Source: Bacillus subtilis (GTDB taxonomy: Bacteria; Pseudomonadota; Alphaproteobacteria; Rhizobiales; Rhizobiaceae). Taken from it: a DNA stretch of 64,000 nucleotides. Shown one piece after another: positions 43,128 to 51,072 of this stretch (position 1 is the first letter of the stretch; every line of letters begins with the position of its first letter). Below the pieces are notes generated by a model. That model was not told the DNA's origin and did no database searches. It saw only the letters and a program-made list of their open reading frames with translations. The position numbers and the translations under genes are program-made. Location of the stretch: the NCBI GenBank assembly GCA_021733665.1, contig JAHREI010000006.1, forward strand, positions 167,043-231,042. The letters are read 5' to 3'.

Positions 43128-43888
43128 TGTCTGAAATCCGTCAATATGAAGAGCTTGGTTTTCATGCATGGCCTGCGGCGCAGGTCACGCCTCTGGGCGA
43201 CTGGATTGTTCAACTGACACCCTATTATCCGTCAAAACGCGGTAACTCCGTGAACGTGCTGGATCCGTCCGATGATGCGGATCTGGCGCAGCGGGTCGAG
43301 GCCTGTGAGGCGCTGTTTACTGCGCAGGGCAAACAGCCGGTATTCCGGCTGACCCCGCTGGCGCCGCCTGCCTTGGCGGATTATCTGACTGCGCGTGGCT
43401 ATACGCCCGCGGGCGGATCATCGGTTATGGCTTGTGATCTGCGTGAGAATGCCTTTTTGAAAGTGCCGCAGCCACGTCTGCCGTTGCGGCTTGTGCATTT
43501 TCGTGAGGATCAGGAAATTGGTTATAGCCGGATATCCGGCGATTTCCATAACCGGCCTGCGCCGCAGATTGAAGGACTGGCGGAAGTTCTGCGTTCAATC
43601 AAACAACAGAAATATGTCATTGCCGGATTTTCCGGTGCTGAACCTGCGGCAACACTGCTTTGTGTGAGCGAGAACGGCTATACCGGTCTGCTGGATTTGT
43701 GTATTGGTGAGGCGTTCAGACGCCGTGGCTTTGCAAAAGCGCTGGTGCTGAATGAGATGGCGCAGGCCTTATCCCGCGGAGATCACCGGTTCTGGTTGCA
43801 GGTAGAAACAGCCAATCATGCAGCACGGGCTTTGTATCAGGGATTAGGCTTCTCCACTGTCTATGATTATATTTATTATTGCAGATAG
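43127..43888 (+). CDS. GNAT-family N-acetyltransferase
   Basis: 253 residues. The C-terminal half is a full GNAT domain: YVIAGFSGAEPAATLLCVSE, GYTGLLDLCIGEAFRRRGFA (CoA loop RRRGFA), VETANHAARALYQGLGFSTV and DYIYYCR. The N-terminal half (to about 120) is a degenerate GNAT fold, as in the GNAT genes between argJ and mutT in relatives. The start ATG shares bases with the argJ stop (TGATG), so the two are translationally coupled; an in-frame GTG one codon earlier is possible. Substrate unknown. Confidence 0.83.
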   Translation: MSEIRQYEELGFHAWPAAQVTPLGDWIVQLTPYYPSKRGNSVNVLDPSDDADLAQRVEACEALFTAQGKQPVFRLTPLAPPALADYLTARGYTPAGGSSVMACDLRENAFLKVPQPRLPLRLVHFREDQEIGYSRISGDFHNRPAPQIEGLAEVLRSIKQQKYVIAGFSGAEPAATLLCVSENGYTGLLDLCIGEAFRRRGFAKALVLNEMAQALSRGDHRFWLQVETANHAARALYQGLGFSTVYDYIYYCR

Positions 43889-43898
43889 GTAGAGTTTG

Positions 43899-44309
43899 AT
43901 GACTGAGGGCAAAAAGATTGTGCTGGTGGCAGCCTGTGCGCTGATTGATACGGATGGGCGTATTTTGCTGGCACAACGGCCTGAGGGCAAAAATCTGGCT
44001 GGTCTTTGGGAATTTCCGGGCGGTAAGGTTGAAGCTGGCGAAACGCCTGAAGATGCGCTTATCCGTGAATTACAGGAAGAGCTAGGTATTACCACCAAGC
44101 ATGCCTGCCTCGCACCGCTGACTTTTGCCAGCTATGCTTATGAAAAATTTCATCTGCTGATGCCGCTGTATATCTGCCGCCGCTATGAAGGAATCGCCCG
44201 CTCGATGGAAGGGCAGGCACTGAAATGGGTGAAACCAAAAGATTTGCGTTCTTATCCAATGCCGCCTGCCGATGAGCCGCTGATCCCCTTCCTGATGGAT
44301 CTTCTGTAA
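43899..44309 (+). CDS. mutT: 8-oxo-dGTP diphosphatase (MutT)
   Basis: 136 residues. The Nudix box is intact at 36-58: [20 protein letters not shown] then ELGI, giving G-x5-E-x7-REL-x2-ELG, with catalytic glutamates. The start [20 protein letters not shown] and [10 protein letters not shown] is typical of MutT, and the C-terminal [20 protein letters not shown] agrees. It removes oxidised dGTP from the nucleotide pool. ATG at 43899 follows a weak site; TTG one codon earlier is less likely. It lies 10 bases after the GNAT gene, in one operon with argJ. Confidence 0.93.
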   Translation: MTEGKKIVLVAACALIDTDGRILLAQRPEGKNLAGLWEFPGGKVEAGETPEDALIRELQEELGITTKHACLAPLTFASYAYEKFHLLMPLYICRRYEGIARSMEGQALKWVKPKDLRSYPMPPADEPLIPFLMDLL

Positions 44310-44432
44310 TATCTGGACAGAACCTTTATTATTGCGGGCAGTTTTTGCATTTTTCAGGCAATTTTTACGTTCACGTTAATTGATGATTCACCGTCATAGC
44401 GCATGGTAGCTTTATCGCGCCGGAGTATGACG

Positions 44433-44789
44433 ATGAGTAGTAACCGCAGTGAGTACCAGTCTGAATTTTTGACAGACTTTTTTAAAGATGATGAAGATGC
44501 AAAAGCTGGCTTCCAGTCAGTTGCAAAAAGCGGTTTTGTCCGCTGCGTTCTGCTGTTCGGCTCTGCTGTTCTGGCATTGACGCTGGTCATCGTGCCGGTA
44601 CTGAGCCAGAAGGCCAATAAACAGACTGCGCAGTCGCTGTTTCCAGCCGGTGTGGATATGATGTCTACAGGCTCTATTCAGCGCGGCAATCCGGATAAAT
44701 CCTATATTGAGCGCAAAAGCCTGCTGCAATCCTCACCGGAATCAGTATGTGTGATTGCCCGTGACGGCACCCAGCATGGCGAATGCTGA
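44433..44789 (+). CDS. Hypothetical single-pass membrane protein
   Basis: 118 residues from ATG at 44433, which follows GGAG by seven bases; the frame is open to 44403. An acidic cytoplasmic N-terminus (SEFLTDFFKDDEDAKAGFQS), one membrane span at about 35-57 (FVRCVLLFGSAVLALTLVIV), and a polar periplasmic tail (SIQRGNPDKSYIERKSLLQS) with two cysteines near the end. No family is recognised. It is convergent with the methyltransferase gene, six bases away, and without a visible terminator. Confidence 0.6.
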   Translation: MSSNRSEYQSEFLTDFFKDDEDAKAGFQSVAKSGFVRCVLLFGSAVLALTLVIVPVLSQKANKQTAQSLFPAGVDMMSTGSIQRGNPDKSYIERKSLLQSSPESVCVIARDGTQHGEC

Positions 44790-44795
44790 TTAGCT

Positions 44796-45665
44796 TCAAG
44801 GCTTTTTTTCTGCCGCAAGCAGGGCTTCAGCTAGTGAAGCCTTGGCAGAACCCGGTTTCAGCGGCTGCTGCTGTGAGGCATGGGGTGCCCAGCCGGACAT
44901 CCAGATGAATGAGAATGTCGCACGGATGCGTTCGTCCGGATCGCTGAAACGCTCGGCGTAAATCTCCGCAGCCCGCATAAAGAGGCGGCGGCCAACCGGT
45001 TTGCGCGAACGGCCGGTCAAAATATTGCTCATACCCATCGCGCGGATATCCGCCATCAGTGCAAACATATTGTCATAACGCACAGTAACAGTTTCGATAT
45101 CCGTCACAGGCAAAGCATAACCGGCACGCTGCAACAGTGCGCCGCCATCGCGGACATCCGCAAAAGGTGCCACGCGCGGGCTGACCCCGCCAGTCAGTTC
45201 AGACTCTGCCTGCAACAGCGATTCACGCAATTCGCCGAGTGTCCCTGCACCTGCCATACAACCGAGAAACAGTCCGTCAGGTTTCAGCGCCTGTTTGATC
45301 TGCATCATCAGGCCCGGTGTGTCATTGGTAAATTGCAGTGACAGCAGTGAGATAATCAAATCTGCGCTGTGTGGTTCAAGCGGCAGATATTCAGTGCTGT
45401 CTTTTGATTGATATTCAACGGCCTCAATCACTTCTGCTTTGCCGGATTGTTGCAAAGACTGGCTCAGAGAAGACGTATAAGGATTGAGAAGTACAGCACG
45501 AGTGAATTGGCGTTCAACAGTTGAAAGCCGGTCTTCCAGATCCTGCACTGTGCGTTCCAGCAAGAAATCCGCACCACTAATATTGCGTCGCAATGCCCGT
45601 TTCAGACGCATTTGCAACAATGCATTGTCGAAGATGGTGTTTGGTGAGGTTTCAGTTGCTGACAT
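44796..45665 (-). CDS. BioC/NDUFAF5-type SAM-dependent methyltransferase
   Basis: 289 residues from ATG at 45665. The opening SPNTIFDNALLQMRLKRALR and FLLERTVQDLEDRLSTVERQ is typical of the alphaproteobacterial relatives of NDUFAF5 and BioC. The methyltransferase fold follows with LPLEPHSADLIISLLSLQFT, LKPDGLFLGCMAGAGTLGEL, and GMSNILTGRSRKPVGRRLFM. The SAM-binding glycine loop is weaker than usual (RAVLLNPYTS replaces DxGxGxG), so its activity may differ; NDUFAF5 itself is a hydroxylase of a complex I subunit. The gene is divergent from comF, a usual placement. Substrate inferred only. Confidence 0.75.
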   Translation of the reverse strand: MSATETSPNTIFDNALLQMRLKRALRRNISGADFLLERTVQDLEDRLSTVERQFTRAVLLNPYTSSLSQSLQQSGKAEVIEAVEYQSKDSTEYLPLEPHSADLIISLLSLQFTNDTPGLMMQIKQALKPDGLFLGCMAGAGTLGELRESLLQAESELTGGVSPRVAPFADVRDGGALLQRAGYALPVTDIETVTVRYDNMFALMADIRAMGMSNILTGRSRKPVGRRLFMRAAEIYAERFSDPDERIRATFSFIWMSGWAPHASQQQPLKPGSAKASLAEALLAAEKKP

Positions 45666-45773
45666 TTTCTCGTATCCCGCTATCAGGCGCCGCTCAAAGA
45701 TCAGAAATTTCTCTGGACTGGAGTGATGCATCTGGCATGGTGCTGTAAATGCGTTCAATCGGGGGCGAATGCA

Positions 45774-46574
45774 ATGGGGGAATTACCGCTTTCTCATGAA
45801 ACTGTTGTGAGGCAGGGGAATTGGGCACGTTTTTTGTATTATGCAAGCGCTGGTTTGAAAGCACTGCCCGACCGGATTTTTCCTGCGCTTTGTGAAGGCT
45901 GCGACAGCCCTGTTTCACAAAATGGTACATTGTGCGGTGCTTGCTGGAGTTCGGTGCGTTTTCTGGAGGCACCGCTTTGTCCGGTGATGGGGACGCCTTT
46001 TACCCATGATTTTGGTGCACACTTTTTGTCAGCGGAGGCGATCGCCGATCCGCCGCCATTCCGGCGTTTACGTTCCGTTGCTTGCCATGACGGCTCGGCA
46101 CGCCATGCCGGTATTTCGCTAAAATATTATGACCGGCTTGATCTGGCGCCGTGGATGGCACGCTGGATGCAGCGGGCAGGGCAGGAGTTGCTTGAGGATA
46201 GCGAAGTTATCATTCCGGTACCGCTGCATCGCAAGCGCCTGTGGAAGCGTCGCTATAATCAGGCTGCAGAACTGGCACGGGTTTTGGCGAAGCTCAGCGG
46301 TAAGACCTATGATCCCTCTGCTTTGCAACGCATTAAAGATACACGACAGCAAGCCGAGCTCAGCCAATCTGAACGGTTGCGCAATGTGGCGGGAGCCTTT
46401 CGCGTGCCGGAGGCAGGGCGAAGCAATGTGCAGGGGCGTAGCGTGCTGTTGGTTGATGATGTTTACACCACGGGCGCGACGGTGAAGGCCGCATGCCGTG
46501 CTTTGCTGAAAGCAGGGGCGGGCAGCGTGGATGTGCTGACTTTCGGGCGCGTGCTACCTGACGGGATGAGATAA
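45774..46574 (+). CDS. comF: ComF-family phosphoribosyltransferase-like protein
   Basis: 266 residues from ATG at 45774 (GGGGGCG upstream; ATG at 45723 or 45726 is also in frame but overlaps the divergent promoter). An N-terminal zinc-finger-like part has CEGCDSPVSQNGTLCGAC. The C-terminal part is a type I phosphoribosyltransferase domain: VIIPVPLHRKRLWKRRYNQA, then the PRPP loop VLLVDDVYTTGATVKAACRA. ComF proteins are linked to DNA uptake in some bacteria; in alphaproteobacteria the role is less clear. It precedes grxC with a 90-base gap. Confidence 0.87.
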   Translation: MGELPLSHETVVRQGNWARFLYYASAGLKALPDRIFPALCEGCDSPVSQNGTLCGACWSSVRFLEAPLCPVMGTPFTHDFGAHFLSAEAIADPPPFRRLRSVACHDGSARHAGISLKYYDRLDLAPWMARWMQRAGQELLEDSEVIIPVPLHRKRLWKRRYNQAAELARVLAKLSGKTYDPSALQRIKDTRQQAELSQSERLRNVAGAFRVPEAGRSNVQGRSVLLVDDVYTTGATVKAACRALLKAGAGSVDVLTFGRVLPDGMR

Positions 46575-46666
46575 TTATGTTTTACGCGACTACAAAGCGA
46601 TAGCAAGTGCTTGGATGATGAGGCAGGCATGGTTATATAGATAAGAAAATCAGGAGACTCTTGAAG

Positions 46667-46930
46667 ATGAATGTTGAGATTTATACCCGTGACGGCTGTG
46701 GCTACTGTGTTCGCGCGAAAAAACTGCTCGATGAACGTGCGCCGGGCTACACGGAATTTAATGCGACTGTTGATCCGAAATATCGCGAAGAAATGATGAC
46801 CCGTTCCGGCGGTACAACATTCCCGCAGATTTTCATTGGTGATGTGCATGTAGGCGGCTGTGACGATCTTCATGCGCTGGATCGTGCAGGCAAGCTGGTA
46901 ACACTGCTGGAAACCGGTAAAGCAGACTGA
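46667..46930 (+). CDS. grxC: Glutaredoxin 3
   Basis: 87 residues, dithiol glutaredoxin. The active site is Cys11-Gly-Tyr-Cys14 (RDGCGYCVRAKKLLDE); the glutathione-binding parts are GTTFPQIFIGDVHVGGCDDL and the final helix HALDRAGKLVTLLE. It reduces disulfides with glutathione in the cytoplasm. ATG at 46667 lies ten bases after AGGAG; TTG at 46661 is too close. It is followed after 25 bases by the amidase gene. Confidence 0.95.
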   Translation: MNVEIYTRDGCGYCVRAKKLLDERAPGYTEFNATVDPKYREEMMTRSGGTTFPQIFIGDVHVGGCDDLHALDRAGKLVTLLETGKAD

Positions 46931-46955
46931 TTAGTTCGATATAAAGGGGAGAATA

Positions 46956-47807
46956 ATGTCGATGGTTAAAGTTGCAGCTGTGCAGATGCGTTCAGACGGC
47001 GATATGTCTGCCAATATTACAGCACTTGAGCGTATGGTAGGTGAGGCTGCCGCCCAAGGTGCGCAATATGTGCAGACACCTGAAAATACCGGCATTATTC
47101 AGAATGACCGTGCGCTTTACCGTGCCAGCCTTCATGCTGAGCAGGACGATCCTGTGGTGAAGGCAGCAGGGCTATTGGCAAAACGTTACGGCATTTACCT
47201 TCATATTGGTTCAACGCCGATTAAGCTGGACAATGGTCTGATCGCCAACCGTGCTTTTGTTTTCGCACCGGATGGTTCGAAAATCACGACATATGACAAG
47301 ATTCATATGTTTGATGTGGATCTGGATAATGGTGAGAGCTGGCGTGAATCCGATACGATTTCTGCCGGTGACCGCGCTGTCGTTGCGGAGCTGCCGTTTA
47401 TGAAGCTCGGACTGGCAATCTGCTATGATATCCGCTTCCCGCAGCTGTTTCAGGCGCAGGCAAATGCCGGTGCCAATGTGATTTCTGCGCCAGCGGCTTT
47501 CACCCGTCAGACCGGTGAAGCACATTGGCATATTTTGCAGCGCGCACGGGCGATTGAAAACGGCGCCTTTCTGATTTCTGCGGCACAGGGTGGTTTGCAT
47601 AATGGTAATCGCCAGACTTACGGCCATTCGATCATCGTATCGCCTTGGGGTAAGGTACTGGCAGAGGCCGATCATGATGATCCGGCTGTGATTTATGCCG
47701 AGATTGATGTGGCAGACAGTACAGCTGCGCGCAATAAAATCCCGAACCTGAAAAATGCGCGGGAATTTAAACTGGAAATCATCGGAGGCGGAACAGACAA
47801 GGCATGA
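46956..47807 (+). CDS. Carbon-nitrogen hydrolase, deaminated-glutathione amidase type
   Basis: 283 residues, nitrilase superfamily (Nit1-like group). The catalytic triad is Glu43 (QTPENTG), Lys115 (TYDKIHMFDVDL) and Cys156 (LGLAICYDIRFPQLF). The IHMFD segment and the length are typical of amidases that remove deaminated glutathione, a side product of transaminases. The usual neighbours here (grxC before, DUF1178 after) agree with the gene order of relatives. Its stop overlaps the next ATG (ATGA). Function is assigned by family. Confidence 0.9.
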   Translation: MSMVKVAAVQMRSDGDMSANITALERMVGEAAAQGAQYVQTPENTGIIQNDRALYRASLHAEQDDPVVKAAGLLAKRYGIYLHIGSTPIKLDNGLIANRAFVFAPDGSKITTYDKIHMFDVDLDNGESWRESDTISAGDRAVVAELPFMKLGLAICYDIRFPQLFQAQANAGANVISAPAAFTRQTGEAHWHILQRARAIENGAFLISAAQGGLHNGNRQTYGHSIIVSPWGKVLAEADHDDPAVIYAEIDVADSTAARNKIPNLKNAREFKLEIIGGGTDKA

Positions 47808-48229
47808 TGCGTTTTTCTCTGCACTGTGATCAGTCTCATGAGTTTGAGGGCTGGTTTCGCAATAATGAGGATTTCGATAGCCAGACTGCACGCGGTCTGG
47901 TGCAATGCCCTGTTTGTCATTCACCAAAAGTCAGTAAGGCGCTGATGGCGCCTTCTGTTACGACAGGTCGTACCAAAGAAAAGATTGCTGCGACGATGGG
48001 CGAAGCCCAACGTAAATTACTGGATGAAATGCGTGAGATCAGCCGTAAGGTAAAAGAGAATGCCGATTATGTCGGTGATCGTTTTGCTGAAGAAGCACGC
48101 AAAATTCATCATGGTGAAACGGAAGAGCGCGGTATTTATGGTGAGGCAACGAAGGAAGAGATCACGTCACTCGTTGAGGACGGTGTAGAGATTATGCCAC
48201 TGCCGGTGCTTCCTGAAGATTATAATTGA
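47804..48229 (+). CDS. DUF1178 family protein
   Basis: 141 residues. The start MMRFSLHCDQSHEFEGWFRN, with the Cys-x-x-Cys pair in GLVQCPVCHSPKVSKALMAP, is the DUF1178 zinc-ribbon-like mark. The rest is helical: KLLDEMREISRKVKENADYV and VGDRFAEEARKIHHGETEER, then GIYGEATKEE. Function is not known; it is often next to the amidase gene and shares four bases with it here. The 3' end lies within a three-copy repeat (48215-48300), each copy encoding EDYN and a stop. Confidence 0.88.
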   Translation: MMRFSLHCDQSHEFEGWFRNNEDFDSQTARGLVQCPVCHSPKVSKALMAPSVTTGRTKEKIAATMGEAQRKLLDEMREISRKVKENADYVGDRFAEEARKIHHGETEERGIYGEATKEEITSLVEDGVEIMPLPVLPEDYN

Positions 48230-48320
48230 ACCGTGCCGGTTCAATGACTGAGGATTATAATTAATCCTCTCACCTCAAGATTGAGGATTACAACTGATCC
48301 GCAGGAAACGGATCAGTTGT
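48215..48320. repeat. Three-copy repeat of the DUF1178 gene 3' end with hairpins
   Basis: An 18-base unit GARGATTAYAAYTRAWCC occurs at 48215-48232 (inside the gene), 48250-48267 and 48283-48300, period about 34. Each encodes E-D-Y-N-stop. Each is tied to an inverted repeat: TTGAACCG/CGGTTCAA (48226-48244), GAGGATTA/TAATCCTC (48250-48269) and the 12-base ACAACTGATCCG/CGGATCAGTTGT (48290-48320). None has a T-run. It lies between the convergent DUF1178 and ubiG genes. Confidence 0.75.
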
Positions 48321-48331
48321 CTCCGGTGTCA

Positions 48332-49135
48332 TTAACGACGCTGTGCCAAAACCATATAATTCACGTCGAGATCGCGTGAGCGGTTCCATGTATCATTGAG
48401 CGGATTATAGCTGACGCCGGTTTTTTCCAGTACGGTCAGACCGGCAGCCTGTAATGGTTTTTCCAGTTCCTCAGGACGTACCAGTTTTTCATATTGATGC
48501 GTGCCTTTTGGCAGCCAGCGCAGCACATATTCAGCGCCGATAATCGCCAGTCCCCATGCTTTGAGCGTGCGGTTGATGGTGGCGACAAACATCAGTCCCT
48601 GTGGCTTGACCATTTTTGCCGTGGCCGACATGAAAAGGTCAACATCAGAGACGTGTTCAACCACTTCCATATTCAGCACGATATCGAACTGTTCACCGGC
48701 ATCAGCCAGTGCTTCTGCGGTGGTCGCGCGATAATCAATCTCAATGCCCATCTCGGTGGCATGAATTTTGGCCACTTCAATATTGGTGGTTGAAGCATCT
48801 GCACCGATAACTGTCGCACCAAGGCGTGCCATCGGCTCACATAGCAGGCCGCCGCCGCAGCCGATATCCAGAATGCGCAGGCCTTCCAGCGGTTTAACCG
48901 CTAGCGGGTCACGGTTGAAGTGTTTGCAAATCTGCTCTTTGAGATATTCTAAGCGGGTCGGATTGAATTTATGGAGCGGGCGGAATTTGCCCTGCGGATT
49001 CCACCATTCGCTGGCAATGCGCGAGAAATGCGCAACTTCAGCAGGATCAATCGTCGTGCGGCCGGATACGGCTTCCTGTGGCTGCTCTGAGCCGGAATGA
49101 GCACTTGTATCTGTCTGTTTGGACGTCTCGGACAT
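48332..49135 (-). CDS. ubiG: Ubiquinone biosynthesis O-methyltransferase
   Basis: 267 residues from ATG at 49135, with GGAG seven bases upstream; the frame is open to 49174. It performs both O-methylations in ubiquinone synthesis. Family marks: [20 protein letters not shown] near the N-terminus, SAM-binding [54 protein letters not shown] and [20 protein letters not shown]. The Asp-x-Gly-x-Gly-Gly loop is intact. It is divergent from lysC. Confidence 0.95.
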   Translation of the reverse strand: MSETSKQTDTSAHSGSEQPQEAVSGRTTIDPAEVAHFSRIASEWWNPQGKFRPLHKFNPTRLEYLKEQICKHFNRDPLAVKPLEGLRILDIGCGGGLLCEPMARLGATVIGADASTTNIEVAKIHATEMGIEIDYRATTAEALADAGEQFDIVLNMEVVEHVSDVDLFMSATAKMVKPQGLMFVATINRTLKAWGLAIIGAEYVLRWLPKGTHQYEKLVRPEELEKPLQAAGLTVLEKTGVSYNPLNDTWNRSRDLDVNYMVLAQRR

Positions 49136-49322
49136 AACTATCTCCATTTGCCCTTCATGGACTTGTCTGTTCATAGACGAAAGTCAAGCATCTTTTCGCC
49201 GGATGTGCTTGCGAAGTGATCATAATTTCGGTATGTCAGCATCACTTACTTGTTGGGTGTACCTCTCAGTACGTTGGCAGGTTCCCGTTGGTTCTCATTT
49301 TCATTCAGGATATGTCGACATA

Positions 49323-50576
49323 ATGGCGCGCATTGTGATGAAGTTCGGCGGCACTTCTGTGGCCGATATTGACCGGATCCGGAATGTGGCGCGTCACGTT
49401 AAACGTGAAGTCGATTCCGGAAATGAAGTTGCAGTTGTGGTTTCGGCTATGGCCGGTAAAACCAATGAACTGGTAGCCTGGACGCGTGAAGCATCTCCGA
49501 TGCATGATGCACGCGAATATGATGCGATTGTTGCCTCCGGTGAGCAGGTAACAGCCGGTCTTTTGGCGATTGTGCTGCAGTCGATGGGCGTGAATGCACG
49601 TTCATGGCAGGGCTGGCAGATTCCGATCAAGACCGATATGACGCATGGCGCTGCCCGTATTACCGATATTGATGGCTCTTTCCTGATCAAGCGTTTCGGC
49701 GAAGGTCAGGTTGCGGTTATTGCCGGTTTTCAGGGTATCAGCCCGGAAAACCGCATTTCGACGCTGGGTCGCGGCGGCTCTGATACATCGGCTGTGGCAA
49801 TTGCTGCGGCAGTTAAAGCGGATCGCTGTGATATCTATACGGATGTGGACGGGGTTTACACTACCGACCCGCGTGTAGAACCTAAAGCCCGCCGCATGGC
49901 AAAAATTTCTTTTGAAGAGATGCTGGAAATGGCTTCTCTTGGTGCCAAAGTCTTGCAGGTTCGCTCTGTTGAATTGGCTATGGTGCATAAAGTCCGTACA
50001 TTTGTACGCTCAAGCTTTGAAGATCCGCATGCGCCGGGCATGGGTGATCCGCTCAACCCTCCCGGAACGCTGATTTGCGATGAGGATGAAATCGTGGAAC
50101 AACAGGTCGTAACAGGTATCGCTTTCGCCCGAGACGAAGCTCAGATTTCATTGCGCCGTGTGGCTGACCGCCCGGGTGTGTCTGCAGCGATTTTTGTCCC
50201 GCTGGCTGAAGAACATATCAATGTTGATATGATCGTGCAGAATGTTTCTGAAGACGGTTCAAAAACCGATATGACATTCACCGTACCTTCCGGTGATATG
50301 GATAAAGCGGTTCATGCGCTGGATAAAGTGAAAGCTGAAATCGGTTGCGACTCGATCCAGTCCGAAACCGGCCTTGCAAAAATCTCGGTGATCGGCACTG
50401 GTATGCGCTCGCATGCGGGTGTTGCTGCCACAGCGTTTAAAGCGCTGGCAGAAAAAGGCATCAATATTCGTGCAATCACCACATCCGAGATTAAGATCTC
50501 GATCCTGATTGACAGCGCTTATACAGAACTCGCGGTACGAACCCTGCATTCTGTTTACGGGCTGGATAAGCACTGA
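49323..50576 (+). CDS. lysC: Aspartate kinase
   Basis: 417 residues. It phosphorylates aspartate, the first step to lysine, threonine and methionine. The kinase domain opens MARIVMKFGGTSVADIDRIR (KFGGTS), followed by GNEVAVVVSAMAGKTNELVA, ISTLGRGGSDTSAVAIAAAV and CDIYTDVDGVYTTDPR. Two C-terminal ACT domains (ISLRRVADRPGVSAAIFVPL and ISVIGTGMRSHAGVAATAFK) give feedback control. The frame is open to 49119, through the ubiG promoter, but ATG at 49323 is the family start, with AGGAT about ten bases before. A strong terminator follows. Confidence 0.96.
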   Translation: MARIVMKFGGTSVADIDRIRNVARHVKREVDSGNEVAVVVSAMAGKTNELVAWTREASPMHDAREYDAIVASGEQVTAGLLAIVLQSMGVNARSWQGWQIPIKTDMTHGAARITDIDGSFLIKRFGEGQVAVIAGFQGISPENRISTLGRGGSDTSAVAIAAAVKADRCDIYTDVDGVYTTDPRVEPKARRMAKISFEEMLEMASLGAKVLQVRSVELAMVHKVRTFVRSSFEDPHAPGMGDPLNPPGTLICDEDEIVEQQVVTGIAFARDEAQISLRRVADRPGVSAAIFVPLAEEHINVDMIVQNVSEDGSKTDMTFTVPSGDMDKAVHALDKVKAEIGCDSIQSETGLAKISVIGTGMRSHAGVAATAFKALAEKGINIRAITTSEIKISILIDSAYTELAVRTLHSVYGLDKH

Positions 50577-51072
50577 AAAAACTGAATCTATAAAGTTTCA
50601 GAAAAAGGCAGTGCTTCGCAGCGCTGCCTTTTTTGTTTAGAATGTGCTGCAAGCCGGGATGTCAGGGGATTAAAAATTCTGCAATGGGGTGTATTGGCGG
50701 AAAATCAGCTTTAAGCTATGCGTCTGTTGCATGGCTCGTTCTGAGTGGGTTTCGAAAAATCGCCTGGCTGACATGAAAAATATAAACCGGAATTGGTTTG
50801 AGATATTTTTGTTGATCACTATGATTTAGCCGGGATTTAGCCGGTTTATGCCCCATTTTGGACACTTCATCAGCCTTATGAGCTGCATTGCAGAAAGATT
50901 TGATGAATACGCCCTAGACGATTATGAGAAAAATGCTCACAAGCAAATCAAAGTGAGCTATGCACACAGCGCTGTGATTCGTGATCCGTCTGGTCTTGTA
51001 TTATAAAACTAAAATAATGCCGGACGTGATTTGATCTTAGGTGTGAAGCATCTGGAGGAGCATTGAGACCCT
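50577..51072 (+). other. Intergenic region between lysC and ptsP
   Basis: About 500 bases. The lysC terminator is at the start. Further on there is a direct repeat TAGCCGG (50827 and 50837 area) and a perfect 12-base palindrome CACAGCGCTGTG at 50965-50976. No gene is visible. The ptsP ribosome site GGAGGAG is at 51054-51060. Confidence 0.45.
50602..50638 (+). terminator. Rho-independent terminator of lysC
   Basis: AAAAAGGCAGTGC pairs with GCGCTGCCTTTTT (one G-T pair), TTCGCA loop. Confidence 0.87.

Noticed and set aside
49119..49322. A 68-codon extension of lysC
   Set aside because: It reads through the ubiG start and the shared promoter region; lysC proteins begin at MARIVMKFGG.
50965..50976. 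CACAGCGCTGTG palindrome before ptsP as an operator
   Set aside because: A 12-base palindrome in 500 bases is only mildly unusual; no known regulator form fits.
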